A DNA stretch of 64,000 nt from Monodelphis domestica. Its lineage: Eukaryota; Chordata; Mammalia; Didelphimorphia; Didelphidae. The notes under the pieces are model-generated. The model worked only from the letters and a program-made list of their open reading frames with translations. It ran no database searches and was not told the DNA's origin. The DNA lies in contig NC_077230.1 in NCBI RefSeq assembly GCF_027887165.1, positions 345,245,850 to 345,309,849 on the forward strand. The letters run 5' to 3'. The first letter of the stretch is position 1. Every line of letters starts with the position of its first letter. Positions 14,663 through 27,420 of the stretch are shown here, one piece after another. The position numbers and the translations under genes are program-made.

Positions 14663-15220
14663 AGAGGGGCTCTAAGGTCATTTAAATGGTGGAAGGCTCC
14701 CTACTGCCTTGATTAATCCAGTTTACCAGTTTATTGATATAGGGGAACTAAAAGGCCAGTCCATGAAAAGTGCCAATCAGGCATAAAGGTCTCTCTGCAG
14801 TGTGAGTCAACACATTCATTGTACTCTACAGACCAGATGCATTTGCAAATGAAGATAAGGGCCTCATCTTCCTAAAACAATGCTATATCCTTGCTAAGCA
14901 GCCTTTCCATTCTGTGGCTAAATAAAACTTTCATTAACATTTTGTTCTAATTAAAAGCCTGAAAAATCAAACCCATTTGATTCAGGCCTGGCCTACATCA
15001 CCATATCTTCTTTCTTCTGTAGCTTCCTGAGGGAAATCATCATGTTGGTAATTGGTTTGGTTACATCTTAGGCTAGCTTGCAATGAGGGTACCTGCAAAG
15101 AAAATCCAGGTGACTTCAGATTATGACTTCAAGTGTCAAGAGATAAGAAAACAGGTCATTAAAATTGTATTGTTTTTCTCTTAATGCAGGCTATCATTTA
15201 AATGACCTTAGAGCCCCTCT
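14663..15220. repeat. Segment bounded by an exact 26-base inverted repeat
   Basis: The 26 bases at 14663-14688 (beginning agaggggctctaaggtc) recur exactly, reverse-complemented, at 15195-15220, with a 506-base spacer. There is no matching duplication outside the arms (gttgacca against aagaaaga), so a DNA transposon is possible but not shown. Confidence 0.7.
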
Positions 15221-15364
15221 AAGAAAGATGCATAGGAAGACTGAAGTGAACTATGATTGATGACCCCTACCCCAGAGCTTTCCCAAGGACTTCTCTGCCA
15301 ATGGAGAATATCTTTCCTTTTCCTCTACCTCTTTCATTTTTCCTTTTTCCCAGAGTGAAAGAAT

Positions 15365-15950
15365 AAAAAATTTCAGCATTGGCAGAGATCTCAAGTTACC
15401 CAATCCAATGTATACTTGCATAGAAATTATAACTGGGTGGTATAATGGTTAGAATACTGGGCCTAGAGTCAGAAGATGACTTCAAATGTAACCTCAGACA
15501 CTTACTAGCTGTATCACTGACCTTGGGCAAGTCAATTAACCTGTTTGTTTAGCCTTAATTTCCTCATCTATAAAATGGGGATAATAATTTCTAATATGGT
15601 TGTTGTGATGATCAAACAGTACATTTATAAAACATTTAACATAGTATCTGGCACATAGTTGTCTTCATCAATGTTTGTTCCTTTCCCTCCTACTCAACCT
15701 CATCCCTGACAATATTTCTAATAAGTTGTCATCACATCTCTTCCTGAAGGCCTCCAGTGGTAGGGAACCCATGCAAGTCTCAAAGGTAGCTCATTTAATT
15801 GATGAACAGTTCTCACTGTTATGAAGTTTTCTTTTCTCCTGGGTCTACAAATCCAGGGTACGGAGAAGTAGTCATGAAGGTGGGCCTCTATCTGTATATT
15901 GAGAAAAGAACAAGATTCAGGAAGAAAGCAGTAGCTATGTGGTGATGATC
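15365..15950 (-). repeat. CR1/L3-type LINE fragment (minus) split by a MIR
   Basis: Reverse CR1/L3-like text on both sides ('gcagagatctcaagttaccc'; 'ggcctccagtggtagggaac') of a MIR at 15430-15690. Confidence 0.5.
15430..15690 (+). repeat. MIR-type CORE-SINE
   Basis: Good MIR: 'gtggtataatggttagaata', 'tgggcaagtcaattaacctg', 'tttcctcatctataaaatgg', 'atctggcacatagttg'. Confidence 0.9.
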
Positions 15951-15959
15951 CTAGGAGCA

Positions 15960-17608
15960 CAGGGGAGCATACCAGATCAAAAAGGAAATAGCAGTTCAGG
16001 TGCTCTGAATCTACAGATCATTCCAGTAAGCTATTAGTGGCTAACTCCAACAGCAGTCCACTGAAATTTCAAACTAAATACAAGTTGATGGATCCAAACC
16101 TGGGTCAAAACTTGTAGGATTAAGACTAGAAGGGTAGTAAATAGACCTTCCCTCCAAATATACAACTCTGGAAGTATTAAAAGTGTATAGTCTTCCCTTT
16201 TGGGAGCCATGAAAACAGCAGAAGGATAAAAGAAGAAAGAAGCTTATGTCAGATATTGCCTCCATCCCAGAAATGTGAAGAACTCAGTGTTAACAGAAAG
16301 TCCAAAGCCAAGAAGTTAGCTGGAAGGAGCAAACAAGAAAAGAACCTGATCATAAAGTGTTATGGTGAGAGAAAATCTCAAAAGACAGATACAAAAAATC
16401 TACAACCAAATGTATTTTGTACACAAGTCCTTTAAGAATTTTTTCAAGTGTTAAAAGAATTTTTAAAAGAGCTAAATATAGTTAAAAAAAAACAAATGAG
16501 AGGTCAGTGTGGATAGCAGTGATAGAAAATAATGTATTATGTTCCTTTCCACAAAGTCCTTAATAAAGCTGGAAAACACAGTATAGTGAATACTGATTGG
16601 GAAATCTATAAAAAATCAAAATGAGTTAAACTTGACAACCAGGTTGTTATCCTTTGTCATTGCTTTTTCATCTTCATAAAACTGAAACTTGTTACTAAGA
16701 TCCTAGGAAATAGTCAATGTCCTAAGAAAGCAACAACAAGCCTTTCCCTCCAGAAGTGCCAAAGACCTTAGTCTTTTTTTTTTAAACCCTTACCTTCTGT
16801 CTTGGAGTCAATACTGTGTATTGGCTCCAAGGCAGAAGAGTGGTAAGGGCTAGGCAATGGGGGTCAAGTGACTTGCCCAGGGTCACACAGCTAGGAAGTG
16901 TCTGAGGCCAGATTTGAACCTAGGACCTCCCGTCTCTAGGCCTGGCTCTCAATCCACTGAGCTACCCAGGTGCCCCCCAAAGAACTTAGTCTTAATATCA
17001 AGTCTGAACTCAGGAGGAGGTTGGGAGAATGGGCAAACAGAAAAAGAACCCTGTCATAATGAGTTACTGCTGTGGCAGGGTCACTAGAGACACAAATGCA
17101 AAAGACAATGACACCAAAACATCTATAAGCATTGATGAAGAGGAAAAAATAGCTCTGGCACAAACTTAACTACTATTAGCCACTGAAAGAAATGAAGCAA
17201 TAGTCAACAAAATTTTAAAAATATATTTTAAATAAATAAAATGAGAGTACTTGAGGAAATAACTGAAAAAAATAAGAAGTATGAAAAGACTAAAAAAGAA
17301 AATTAACAGCTTGGTATAAATTTAGTCTAAGCAACAAATTCCCTGAAAATTCACATGGACCAAAGAAAAGCCCATGACTCCATTAGGCAACAAGAGATAT
17401 TAAAGCAAAGTCAAAAGACTGAAAAAATAATAGAAAACATAAAGTATAAACCATAGCAAAAACAACTGAGTTGGAAAACAGAGGAGAGAAAATTTAAAAA
17501 ACCAGTGGACTCACTGCCATGCACGTAAAAAAAAAAGACTTTAGCCATCATATTTCAAGACATCTTAAAAGAAAACTGCTCATATCTCTTAGAACCAGAG
17601 GGCTATGT
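15960..17608 (+). mobile_element. Older LINE-1, 5' UTR and ORF1 part
   Basis: A degraded L1 related to the copies at 39.9-41.3 kb and 34.7-38.2 kb: 5' UTR-like sequence, then A-rich ORF1 sequence ending 'catatctcttagaaccagag'. The expected continuation of ORF1 is found at 27595, across the younger L1. A Mar1 SINE interrupts it at 16776-16978. The left limit is approximate. Confidence 0.65.
16776..16978 (-). repeat. Mar1/WSINE1-type CORE-SINE in the old L1
   Basis: Near-consensus reverse copy. Target copies aaagaccttagtctt (16761-16775) and aaagaacttagtctt (16979-16993) differ at one base. Confidence 0.95.
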
Positions 17609-17789
17609 GAAAAACGAATACATTGGGGAGCTAAAATGGCAGTGGCCCAATGGCAGGAGTCTTCTGAATCCCCTTCCAATCAATCATTGCAAAGTATCTG
17701 TGAACTTTAGATTACTCCACCCTACATAGTCTAACAAAAACAGGAATGTCTACACCCATACTTAAGTATTTAGGAGGATGGCCTATGAC

Positions 17790-18385
17790 AGACATGTGCT
17801 AGCAAATGACAAATTAGAAATAATTGACAGACCCCTGGGCCATCCTAAGTCAAGCTTAAGCTATCATTGGTACATGTGAGACACAGGAAAGTAATGTAAA
17901 AACTGTCTATATATTTCACGTCACTTCCTCTCTCTGGACTCTTTCCATGGAGGTGGCTCTGGTGGCAGCTTGCTGAGCAGTTTGACAACTTGGCCTGGTG
18001 GCAGCTATCGTCCAGTTTTGGAAGTGAATTTTCCTTGATACTATACTGGGAGAAGCTTAGTAGCCTAGTTCAGGTGAGTTTTCTTCACTGAGCTCTCTCG
18101 GAGTTTAGGCTGATTCTTGTCTCCTTTACCTTCCAAATATTATCCTCTTAGAAAAGCCTCTAATCTTCTTCATAGACCTTGTGGTGGAGGTCTTGAACTC
18201 CCCCTGGCACAGGTCAGGTGGGAGAAATCCTATACCCTCTTTCTCTCTCTTTTCCTTAATTCCTTCCCTCTATATTAATTAAAATCACCATAAATTTCCA
18301 AACTGACTTGGGTATTTTATTTGGGATTTTCTCTGGTGACCAAAATTAATTTAGATTAGGTCACAACCCTAAAATTATCCTTACA
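17790..18385 (+). mobile_element. Solo LTR of a class I ERV in the 5' UTR of the younger L1
   Basis: Retroviral LTR fossil, limits approximate. It has a TATA-like 'ctatatattt' near 17910, a poly-A-signal-like 'attaaa' near 18278, and the U5-type motif 'ctctggtgaccaaaattaat' near 18335, which the LTRs at 5, 24 and 35 kb carry on the opposite strand. It ends near 'ttaca'. No flanking duplication was found. Confidence 0.6.
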
Positions 18386-19933
18386 CATCTCAAAGGGACA
18401 GAGTAAAGGGGTTTTCCCACTGGGCACTGTGAATGTTAGGGATTGGTAATTCCTACACTACAAGGGGATGAAATTGTACTAATCAAAGCACAAGCTGGTC
18501 ACCCCTCCACCACACCACCTACTGCACCAATTAAAGTGAGGGCCAAGACAATCCCCAATTTTTCAGCAGCTAACTGAAAATACCACAGACTTACCTTTGA
18601 GGGTAGTGCCAGGCCTTGGCAGTGAGACTCAAGGCTAAAAAACATGGAGCTTGGGCAGGGACATGGCTGGTCATGTCTAGGCAGCAGGGGCAAGGATGAT
18701 AGCCTCAGGGAAAAACACACAATGCACCTGTGTCCAAGCAGCAGCAGCTGAGGAAGATAGCCTCAGGGAAAAATGCTTTAAAGCACTTGCTACACAAAGA
18801 ACATCACAGATCTACCTGCTCTCACTCAGGTTTCTGATAGGGTAGGGAAGATAGTACCAAGGCAAATAACTGTGAGACAGAAGCTAATAAAGCAATGACC
18901 ACCAATATGCAGGAATCCCAATCTGCTAGTGGCAAAAGGAATAAGCAACAGCAAAAAAACACTCTTGACCCTGGAAAATGTCTATGGAGAAAAAGAGCAA
19001 ACTATAGAAGCAATAGCAGAGAGTGAGAAACAACTAAACACAACCAAACTTTCAAAAAATGTAAATTGGTCACAAGCTCTGGAAGAACTCAAAAAAGGAG
19101 TTCAAGAACCAAGTAGGATAGAAGAAAATGGGAAGAAAAGTGGGAAAAAGAAATGAAAGTAATACAAAAAGAAAATAGCTTAAAAGGCAAAATTGCCCAT
19201 ATGGAAAAGAGGCACAGGAATCAAATGAAGTAATAAGCAAATTGGAGACCAGAATTGACCTGCTAGAAGTCATGAAAGGCAGGATAGACTAAACCAAAAA
19301 GGAAAATCAAAAGATCATGGCTGAAAATCAGTCTTTAAGGACTAAAATTGGGCAAGTAGAAGCTAATGCTCTCATAAGACAAGAATTAATAAAGCAAAAT
19401 CAAAAGAATGACAAAATAGAAGGAAGCATGAACTATTTCATTGAAAAGACAATTGAACTGGAAAACAGATCCAGGAGAGACAATTTGAAAATTATTGGAC
19501 TACCTGAAAGCCTGGAACAACAACAACAAAAAAGCCTTGACATCATATTACAAGAAATTATCTAAGAAAACTGCCCTGATATTTTTGAACAAGAGGGCAA
19601 AATAGACATTGAAAGAATCCATAGATCTCCTCCTACATAAAATCCCCAAAAGACAATTCCCAGGAATGTTATAGCCAAATTCGAGAGCTTCTAGGCAAGG
19701 AGAAAATGCTGCAAATAGCCAGAAAGAGACAATTCATATATCAAGGGGCCCCAGGCAGGATTACACAGGATCTGGCAGTTTCCACACTAAAGGACCTCAA
19801 GGCTTGGAATATGATATTCAGGAAGGCAAGAGAATTGGGTCTACAACCAAGAATCACCTACCCATGAAAACCAAATATACACTTTCAGGGGAAAGTATGG
19901 TCATTCAATAAAATAGAAGATCTCCATTCATTC

Positions 19934-21927
19934 ATTTTTTTCTGAAAATACTTAGATTGTATTCACACCCCAGTGGTAAACAATAACCTTAATAGGATGG
20001 CTAAGTTTCTTTGTAGATCACTATGTCACATTAAAGTACAAAAATCTATAAACAAGCAGACATTATGAACATTAGATGTGGTCTTTCTAGACATTCTTAA
20101 TTATATACTAGTCTTTTCTCAAATCAATTTTAAAAATGCTTTGTCTCTTAGTACAAGTCACTGCATTTCTCTAACAAAGTAATGAAGGCACAACTAGTGC
20201 AAGCACACTTAAACTCATTCAACTACTGGGCTGAAAAAATACTTTTGTTCTTCAAAAGGATTTGTTTTTTCTAAACCAATATTAAGTCTCAAATTACAGT
20301 GTGGACAATTTTCACAGCTACAGTCTAATAGCTATATGGCAAAGACTTTACAAGAACCAAACCATGTAGAAATGGACATGCATTTGGGGATTCACTGCAT
20401 TCTACATATCCAGCAGAAATTATGCTATTAAAATGCTAGGTAGAATGAACCTATAGTTTGAACTGGCTCTTAAATGTTCATTTATCTTTTTTCCATTTTT
20501 AACAAAAATTGTTTATTTGATTCTAACAAGAAAATACAAAACATAAGGCTATAAGTAACTACTAGTTTAGGCTGGGACAGTGCAGTAATCCTCAAGGCCA
20601 CAGTACACACTGCTCACTGCAAATTGTACTTGGCTGGGTTTGGATCTTTCTTTGGATCATATTCTGGATCATTTTCCTCATCTGCTTCTTCCCCTTCCTC
20701 ATCATCAGCTTCTTCACCTTTTTCATCATAATCATTGTCATCATCTTCAATAGCTTCCCCTTTGAAGTAAAATACTGATCTTGGGATGATATGCTTATGT
20801 AAAAAGTGACCAATCTCAAAGTCTGCAGCAAAGGATAGCCTCTGTATCATCATCCAGCTCTCCACTCTCAGGAACTTGAGGAGGAGAAAAGGAACTGAAG
20901 AAAGTATCATTGGAAACTGTTTTTGTCACAGTTAGAACAGTCCCAAGTACCTCATATTTCTGTTTCTTCTTAAGTGACATTTTCCCCTTTTTTCCCAACA
21001 TACCTGATACTCTGTGCAATTCATAATTTCTGATCCATCAAAGGAGAAGGGATCAGAATCATCTGGTTCTGACTGCATACAATATATCTCCATTAATAAC
21101 TCATTTGTGAAATATTCATTGGGTTCAAAGTGAAATTCTAACATAAAACTCATAGGCTGTCTAGCATCTCAGAACTTCATTTTAATATCTTTCAAATGCT
21201 TCAGAAAGGTTCATCATGTTCCTGAACCATAACACAGAGCAAGTCAACATTTTTAAAAACAGTCAGTTAAAATTCAGGAATTCCTTTAAGGTCTTTTTCT
21301 TCATCTTTTTTTCCCTCCTCTTCAAGCTTAGCCTTCTTTTTCATTTCTGAAATTTCTTCATCATCGTCTAGTTTCCACTCACATTCTTCCTCTGTAGATT
21401 CAGAAATTACATTGATGATTTCACTTATGAGAAAGTGGCTGGTAAAGACAATGCACTTTCTTTCAAGAGAAGCTTCCACATAGAACTTGGCTTCTATATG
21501 TGCACATTTCACATGAAGGTTTTTGAGGCATTCACTCATCACTTAACTACTTTTGGCAAGCTTTCAATGTATCCAGGAGATGTTCCCACTAAACCATCTA
21601 CTCTTTCCTGAAGAACTGCAAGAATTTGAGAATTCTGCATCATCTGAAGAGTCCATTATCAGGCTTTGCTATTTGCATCTTCACCAGTTACTTCTTCTTT
21701 CATTTCTTCAACATTCTCCATATCTTGTTGGTCAAGTTCAGTTTCTTTATTGTCAATATCTGCCATGTTGTAATACCTCCAAATATAAGATCCCTGGCTA
21801 CTGCGGGAACCAAGGGGCCAGAGATGCATAGATTGTGACTCAGGGTAGTGGAAATGGCAACAGAGACAGAAGACCTAGAAGGAGGAGGAGGAAGAAAAGG
21901 AGGTAGCACCCTGAGCAGATGGTGATA
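19934..21927 (-). pseudogene. NAP1L1: Processed pseudogene of NAP1L1 inserted in L1 ORF1
   Basis: A retrocopy of the mRNA for nucleosome assembly protein 1-like 1, a histone H2A-H2B chaperone. On the minus strand a start-like ATG at 21766 opens MADIDNKE-type sequence. Recognisable stretches follow: NLHVKCAHIEAKFY and ESTEEECEWK...KGIPEF (about 21.27-21.54 kb), LEFHFEPNEYFTNELL and SEPDDSDPFSFDG (about 20.97-21.15 kb), VTKTVSNDTFFSSFSPPQVP (20.88-20.94 kb), and the acidic C-terminus DFEIGHF...EYDPKKDPNPAK ending at 20614. It has no introns. Frame changes occur between these blocks and there are early stops, so it is dead. The left end has a T-rich stretch (the former poly-A tail) after about 680 bases of 3' UTR. 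Decayed target copies aagatctccattcattc (19917-19933) and aagaacccaagcattcc (21928-21944) flank it. The C-terminus resembles NAP1L1 rather than NAP1L4. It is younger than the L1 it sits in. Confidence 0.88.
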
Positions 21928-24430
21928 AAGAACCCAAGCATTCCTAAAGAAAAGACCAGAACTAAATGGAAAATTTGATGTCCAAATGCAAAATTCAAGA
22001 GAAACATAAAAAGATAAACAAGACAGAGGGAAAACAAATTTTAAGGACTTCAATAAGGTCGAATTGATTCTATTCCTATATGGAAAAATAATATCTGAAA
22101 CTCTTAAAATTGTTTTCATCATAGTAGAAAGAAGAAATATTCATAGGAAGAGATTGTGGCATTAAACTGTTTAAGATGTTATTTTAAAAAATTGGGGGAG
22201 GACAAAAATAGAGAATGGTACTAAGAGAAACTTGAAAAATGAGTTAAAATAGAGTAAGTTATACCACAGAAAGAGACTCATGGTGGGGTGGAGGGGTGGA
22301 GAAGGAAGAATACTATTATAAGAAGGGGAGGAAGACAGTGGTGACAGTTAATACTTAAACCTTACTCTCAGTGGAATCAGTTCTAGGAAGGAAGAACAGC
22401 CAGATCTGTTGGAGTATAGAATTATTTCTTACCCTACAGAGAAGTTGAAAGGGAATAAGGAAGGGGAGGTGAGGGGGGGTTATTAAAGTGGAGGGGAAAG
22501 GGGGGCAAATTAATAGACCTTAAAGGGAAATAGAAAGAGAATAGGAATAGGGGGTAGGAAGGAAAGCAAAATAAGGGCAAGGGAAGGAGGGACTGATTAA
22601 AAGCAAAATATGGGTATGGAAGAAAATAATGAAAGAAGAAAGGGAAGGATTAAAATAGGAAATCAAAATGATAGGGAATACATAGGTGGTGATCATAACT
22701 CTGAATGTAAATGGGATGAACTCACCCATAAAATGGAAGCTAATAGCAAAGTGGATTAAAAACCAAAATCCTACCATATGTTGTCTACAGTAAACACTCA
22801 TGAGGAAGGTAGACACATACATAGTAAAGGGAAGAGGCTGGAGCTGAATTTATTGGGCATCAAATGAGAAAAAGAAAGCAGGAGTCATTGTAATATCTGG
22901 CAAAGTCAAAGTAAAAATATATGTGATTAAAAGAGATAAGGAAGGTAATTACATCCTGATCAAAGACACTATAGACAATGAAAAAATATCAGTACTGAAT
23001 ATATTTGCACCAAATGGTATAGCATCTAGATTTTTAAAGGAGAAACTATTGGAGCTTCAGGAAGAAATAGAGAGTAAAACTATAATAGTGGGAAACCTTA
23101 ACCTTCCCTTATCAGATCTAGATAAATTGAACCAAGAAAATAAATAAGAAAGAAATAAGAGATGTGAATTAACTCTTAGAAAAATTAGAGTTAATAGATA
23201 TATGGAGAAAACAAATAGGGATAAAAAAGGAATAGACCTTCTTTTCAGTAGCACATGGTAAATTTACAAATATTGACCATGTACTAGGGCATAAAAACAT
23301 GGCAAACAAATACAGAAAAGCAAAAATAATAAATGCAACTTTTTCAGATCATAATGCAATAAAAATTATAATTAGTTAAAGGTACATGGAGAGGCAAATC
23401 AAAACTTAATTGGAAATTAAATAATCTTATTCTCCAAAACTGGTGGGTTAAAGAACAAATCATAGAAACAATTACTGATTTCATTGAAGAGAATCACAGT
23501 AAGGAAACAACATATCAAAATTTATGGGATATAGCAAAAACTGTACTCAGGGGAAAATTTCTATCCCTGAGTGCCCATATTAACAAGAGAAAGAGGAGAT
23601 TAATGCATTGGGTATGCAAGTAAAAAAAAAACTAGAAAAAGAACAAATTAAAAACTCTTAGATAAAGACCAAGTTTGAAATCCTAAAAATCAAAGAGAAA
23701 TTAATAAAACTGAAAGTAAAAGAACTAACAAGCTAATAAATTAGACAATGAGCTGGTATTTTTTTAAAAAATAAAATAAAAGTTAATCTAATTAAGAAAA
23801 AGAAGAGAACCAAATGCACAGTATCAAGAATGAAAAGAGTGATCTCATCTCTTATGAAGAGTAAATTAAGATAATTATATGGTAATAAATTTGGCAATCT
23901 GAGTGAAATGTATGAATATTTACAAAAACATAAATTGCCTAAATTAACAGAAGAGGACATAGAATACTTAAATTGTCCCATAAGAGAAAAAGAAATTAAT
24001 CAAGGAATTCTTGATCACTACTATTTAATAGTGTACTAGAAATGCTAGCAGTAGCAATTAGAGAAGAAAAAGAAATTGAAGGGATCAAAGGCAATGAGGA
24101 GACTAAACTATCACCCTTTGCAGATGACATGATGGCATACCTAAAGAATCCAAGAAAATGAATTAAAAAGGTAGCAGAAATAATCAACAACTTTAGCAAA
24201 GTTACAAGGTACAAAATAAACCCACATAAATCATCAACATTTCTATATGTTTCCAACCAAACCCAGCAGCAAGAGTTAGAAAGAGAAATTATATTTAAAA
24301 CCACTCTAGAAAATATAAAATACCTTGCCAAGACAAATTCAGGAATCAGATGAACATTACTACAAAACACTCTTCATACAAATACAAATAGATCTAAACA
24401 ATTGGAATAACATCAATTGCTCTTGGGTAG

Positions 24431-25438
24431 TGTGAAGGGCCAGAATGTAAGAGGTAAAAATAAAAGGGTTGGACTGAATTTATTAGAGTATGGTCACCAG
24501 AAATTAATTCTAAATGATTTTTAGCAATTTATTTATAAAATAGAGGGAGAGGGCAGCTGGGTAGCTCAGTAGATTGAGAACCAGGCCTAGAGATGGGAGG
24601 TCCTAGTTTCAAATCTGGCTTCAAACACTTCCTAGCTGTATGACCCTGAGCAAGTCACTTGACCCCTATTGCCTAGCCCTTACCACTCTTCTGCTTTAGA
24701 ATCAATATCAAAGATGGAAGATAAGGGTTCTAAAAAAATAAAATTTAAAATAAAACAGAATAGAGGGAAAGTGAAAGTAGAGAAATAAGAAAAAGGGCAG
24801 AGTAAGAAATCTAGCTTAATGAGTTAGACTATTGCTCAAGCCCTACTTTTACTCTGGCAGGGCTCCAGAAGCCCCAGATGGGGGGCCTAAGGTTCAATTA
24901 AAAAAGGTTTTAGTCAAGAGGCCTCCTTACAGATGTGGGGCCCCTCCAGAGGCTAGTACCTCCCGGAAGGCCAGAGAAGAGAATCAGCCTTTTTCACTTA
25001 CCCACATGGCAGTTCTAAGGGAAAATAGAGGCAGTCCAAGGTCCTCAGCTGGAGCTGTTTTAGCAGAAGCTAGTACCTTTCAGAACAAACCAGGGAAAGG
25101 AGTGAGCCTTTCTCACTCATCCACATGGTAGTCCTAAGAGAAGCAGTCCTCAGCCAGAGCTCCCCCAGGATTAAGTTGAAAGTGAAAGACGTCATCACAG
25201 GAAGTTCTTGTCATTTTTAAAGACCATTCCTTTTCATCACTTCCTTTTATTTTACATGTACCAATTACAGCTAAAGCTTTGTTTAGGACTGCCCAAGGGG
25301 CAGTCAGTGGGTTCTGATCCATCATCCACTACTGCACATGTGGGTCAGAGACCTCCCCCACTTAAGGATAAGTGGGGTGTATAACTTCTGGTGATTAAAT
25401 CTAAGAATTGTCAGTGGAGAGCTAACCCCATCTTCAAA
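24431..25438 (-). mobile_element. Solo LTR (class I ERV family) inside L1 ORF2
   Basis: Fossil LTR interrupting the younger L1. L1 sequence reads up to 'ttgggtag' and resumes at 'gtaggatgagc', so gtag (24427-24430 and 25439-25442) may be the 4-base target copy. On the minus strand it shows the shared 'tctggtgacc' motif and an AATAAA at about 24480. A Mar1 SINE lies within it at 24552-24745. The right end could be two bases shorter. Confidence 0.75.
24552..24745 (+). repeat. Mar1/WSINE1-type CORE-SINE nested in an LTR
   Basis: Full tRNA-like head ('gggcagctgggtagctcag'), core and A-rich tail. This is the third level of nesting: SINE in LTR in L1 (itself in an older L1). Confidence 0.9.
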
Positions 25439-26181
25439 GTAGGATGAGCTAATATAATAAAAATGACAATCCTACCTAAATTAATTTACATATTCAATTT
25501 ATTACAAAATTCATCGATAAGAACAAAAAATCAAGAATATCAAAGTAACTAATAAAAAAATGTGAAGGATGGAAGACTAGGATTACCAGATCTCAAACTA
25601 TATTACAAAGTAGTGATCATCAAAACAATATGGTCTTGTCTTGGAGATAGAAGGGTGAATCAATAGAATAGACTTGGGATAAAGATCTCAGGAAGCTAGT
25701 GTTTGATAAACCCAAAGGTCCCAGCTTTGGGGATGAGAAACCACTATTTGACAAAGCCTGCTGGGAAAACTGGAAAACAGTATGGGAGAAATTAGGTTTA
25801 GATCAACATCTCACACCCTACACCAAGATAAATTCAGAATGAGTGAAAGGCTTAAATCTAAAGAAGGAAACTATAAGTAAATTAGGTGAACATAGAATAG
25901 TTTACCTGTCAGATCTATGGGAAAGGAAGGAATTTAAAACCAAGAAGGAGATAGAGAACACTACAAAATATAAAATGAATAATTTTAATTTTATTAAATT
26001 AAAAAGTTTCTGTACAAATAAAACCAATGCAACCAAAATTAGAAAGGAAGCAACAAAGTAGGAAAAAACTTTCATAACAAAAGCCTCTGACAAAGGTCTA
26101 CTTTCTCAAATTTATAAGGATCTAACTCTATTGTACAAAAAAATCAGGCTATTCCCCAATAGACAAATACTCAAAGGACAT

Positions 26182-26488
26182 TGTTAGGTTGAAATGAATA
26201 TCTCCAAGTTCTTATTTTCCATAATGTTTATTAATAATCATTTGAAATAGAGAAAGCAGATAAACATAGATTTAAAGTATCTTTCCTACTCAAAGTAGCT
26301 ACTCAATGTGTAGCTCATCCTGCAGGATTCTTTGTCTGCCTCACCTGCCATGTTCAGGGAAGTAGAGACATGTGAGGTCCACCCACACCCTTTTATTTAC
26401 ATTCATGGATGCAGTGCTGGCATGCAAAAAATGGGATGAACTAGGTCAGCAATCTACAAGGGGGAAGGAATGAAACTCCCTCTACACA
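26182..26488 (-). mobile_element. Solo LTR, 307 bases, with ACAT target copies
   Basis: Begins tgttagg and ends ctacaca, flanked by acat at 26178-26181 and 26489-26492. L1 ORF2 sequence reads cleanly across the empty site (tcaaagga to atgaataggcag). On the minus strand there is a TATA-like 'aataaaaggg' and an AATAAA near the end, so it is an ERV LTR in minus orientation. It is a different, shorter family than the LTRs at 5, 24 and 35 kb. Old fossil, probably ERV1-like given the 4-base duplication. Confidence 0.8.
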
Positions 26489-27420
26489 ACATGAATAGGC
26501 AGTTTTCAGATAAAGAAATAAAAACTATCAATAAGCACATGAAAAAGTGTTCTAAAATCTCTCATAATTAGAGAAATGCAAATAAAAAACAACTCTGAGG
26601 TACCACCTCACACCTAGCTGATTGGCCAATATGACAGTAAAGGAAAATAATAAATTTTGGAGGGAATGTGGCAAAATTAGGACACTAATGCATTGCTGGT
26701 AGAGTTGTGAATTGATCCAACCATTCTGGAAGGCAATTTGGAATTATGCATAAAGGGTTTTAAAAGAATGCATACCCTTTGATCCTGCAATATCACTACT
26801 AGGTTTGTACCTTGAAGGGATAATAAGGAAAAATACTTGTACAAAAACATCCATAGCTACACTTTTTGTGGTAGCAAAAATCTGGAAAATGAAGAGTTGT
26901 CCCTCTATTGTGGTATATGATGGTGATGGAATACTATTGTGCTGTAAGGATTGATGATCTGGAGGATTTCTATATGAACTGGGAGATCCTCAGTATATTG
27001 ATGAAGAGTGAAATGAGCAGAACCAGGAGAATACTGTACACAGAACATAAACATTATGGAATAATCCAATGTAACTGACTTTGCTAGTAGTAGCAATGCA
27101 ACAAGACAGGACACTCCTGAAGGACTTATGTAAAAGAATGTTAATCACACTGAGGGAAAGAATTATGGGAGTAGAAATGCAAAAGAAAAACATATGACAT
27201 CACTTATCTCATTGATATATGGGTATGTGATTTGGGGTTAGGCTTTAAAAATCACTTTAGAGCAAAAATGAATAATATGGAAATAGGTATCAAGTGATAA
27301 CAATTGTATAATCCAGGGCAATTGCTTGGCAGCTCTGGGAGAGGGAAGGGAAGAGGGGAGGGAAGGAAAATGAATCATGTAAACATGGGAAAATTTTCTA
27401 AAATAAAATTTTTTTAAAAA

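Noticed and set aside
14371-14685. 104-codon plus-strand open frame
   Set aside because: No recognised domain and low-complexity hydrophobic content. It ends inside the inverted-repeat arm, and nothing suggests transcription.
20592-21153. Acidic minus-strand frames considered as a functional NAP1-family gene
   Set aside because: The blocks are in different frames with intervening stops. The copy is intronless, has a T-rich end and decayed target copies, so it is a processed pseudogene.
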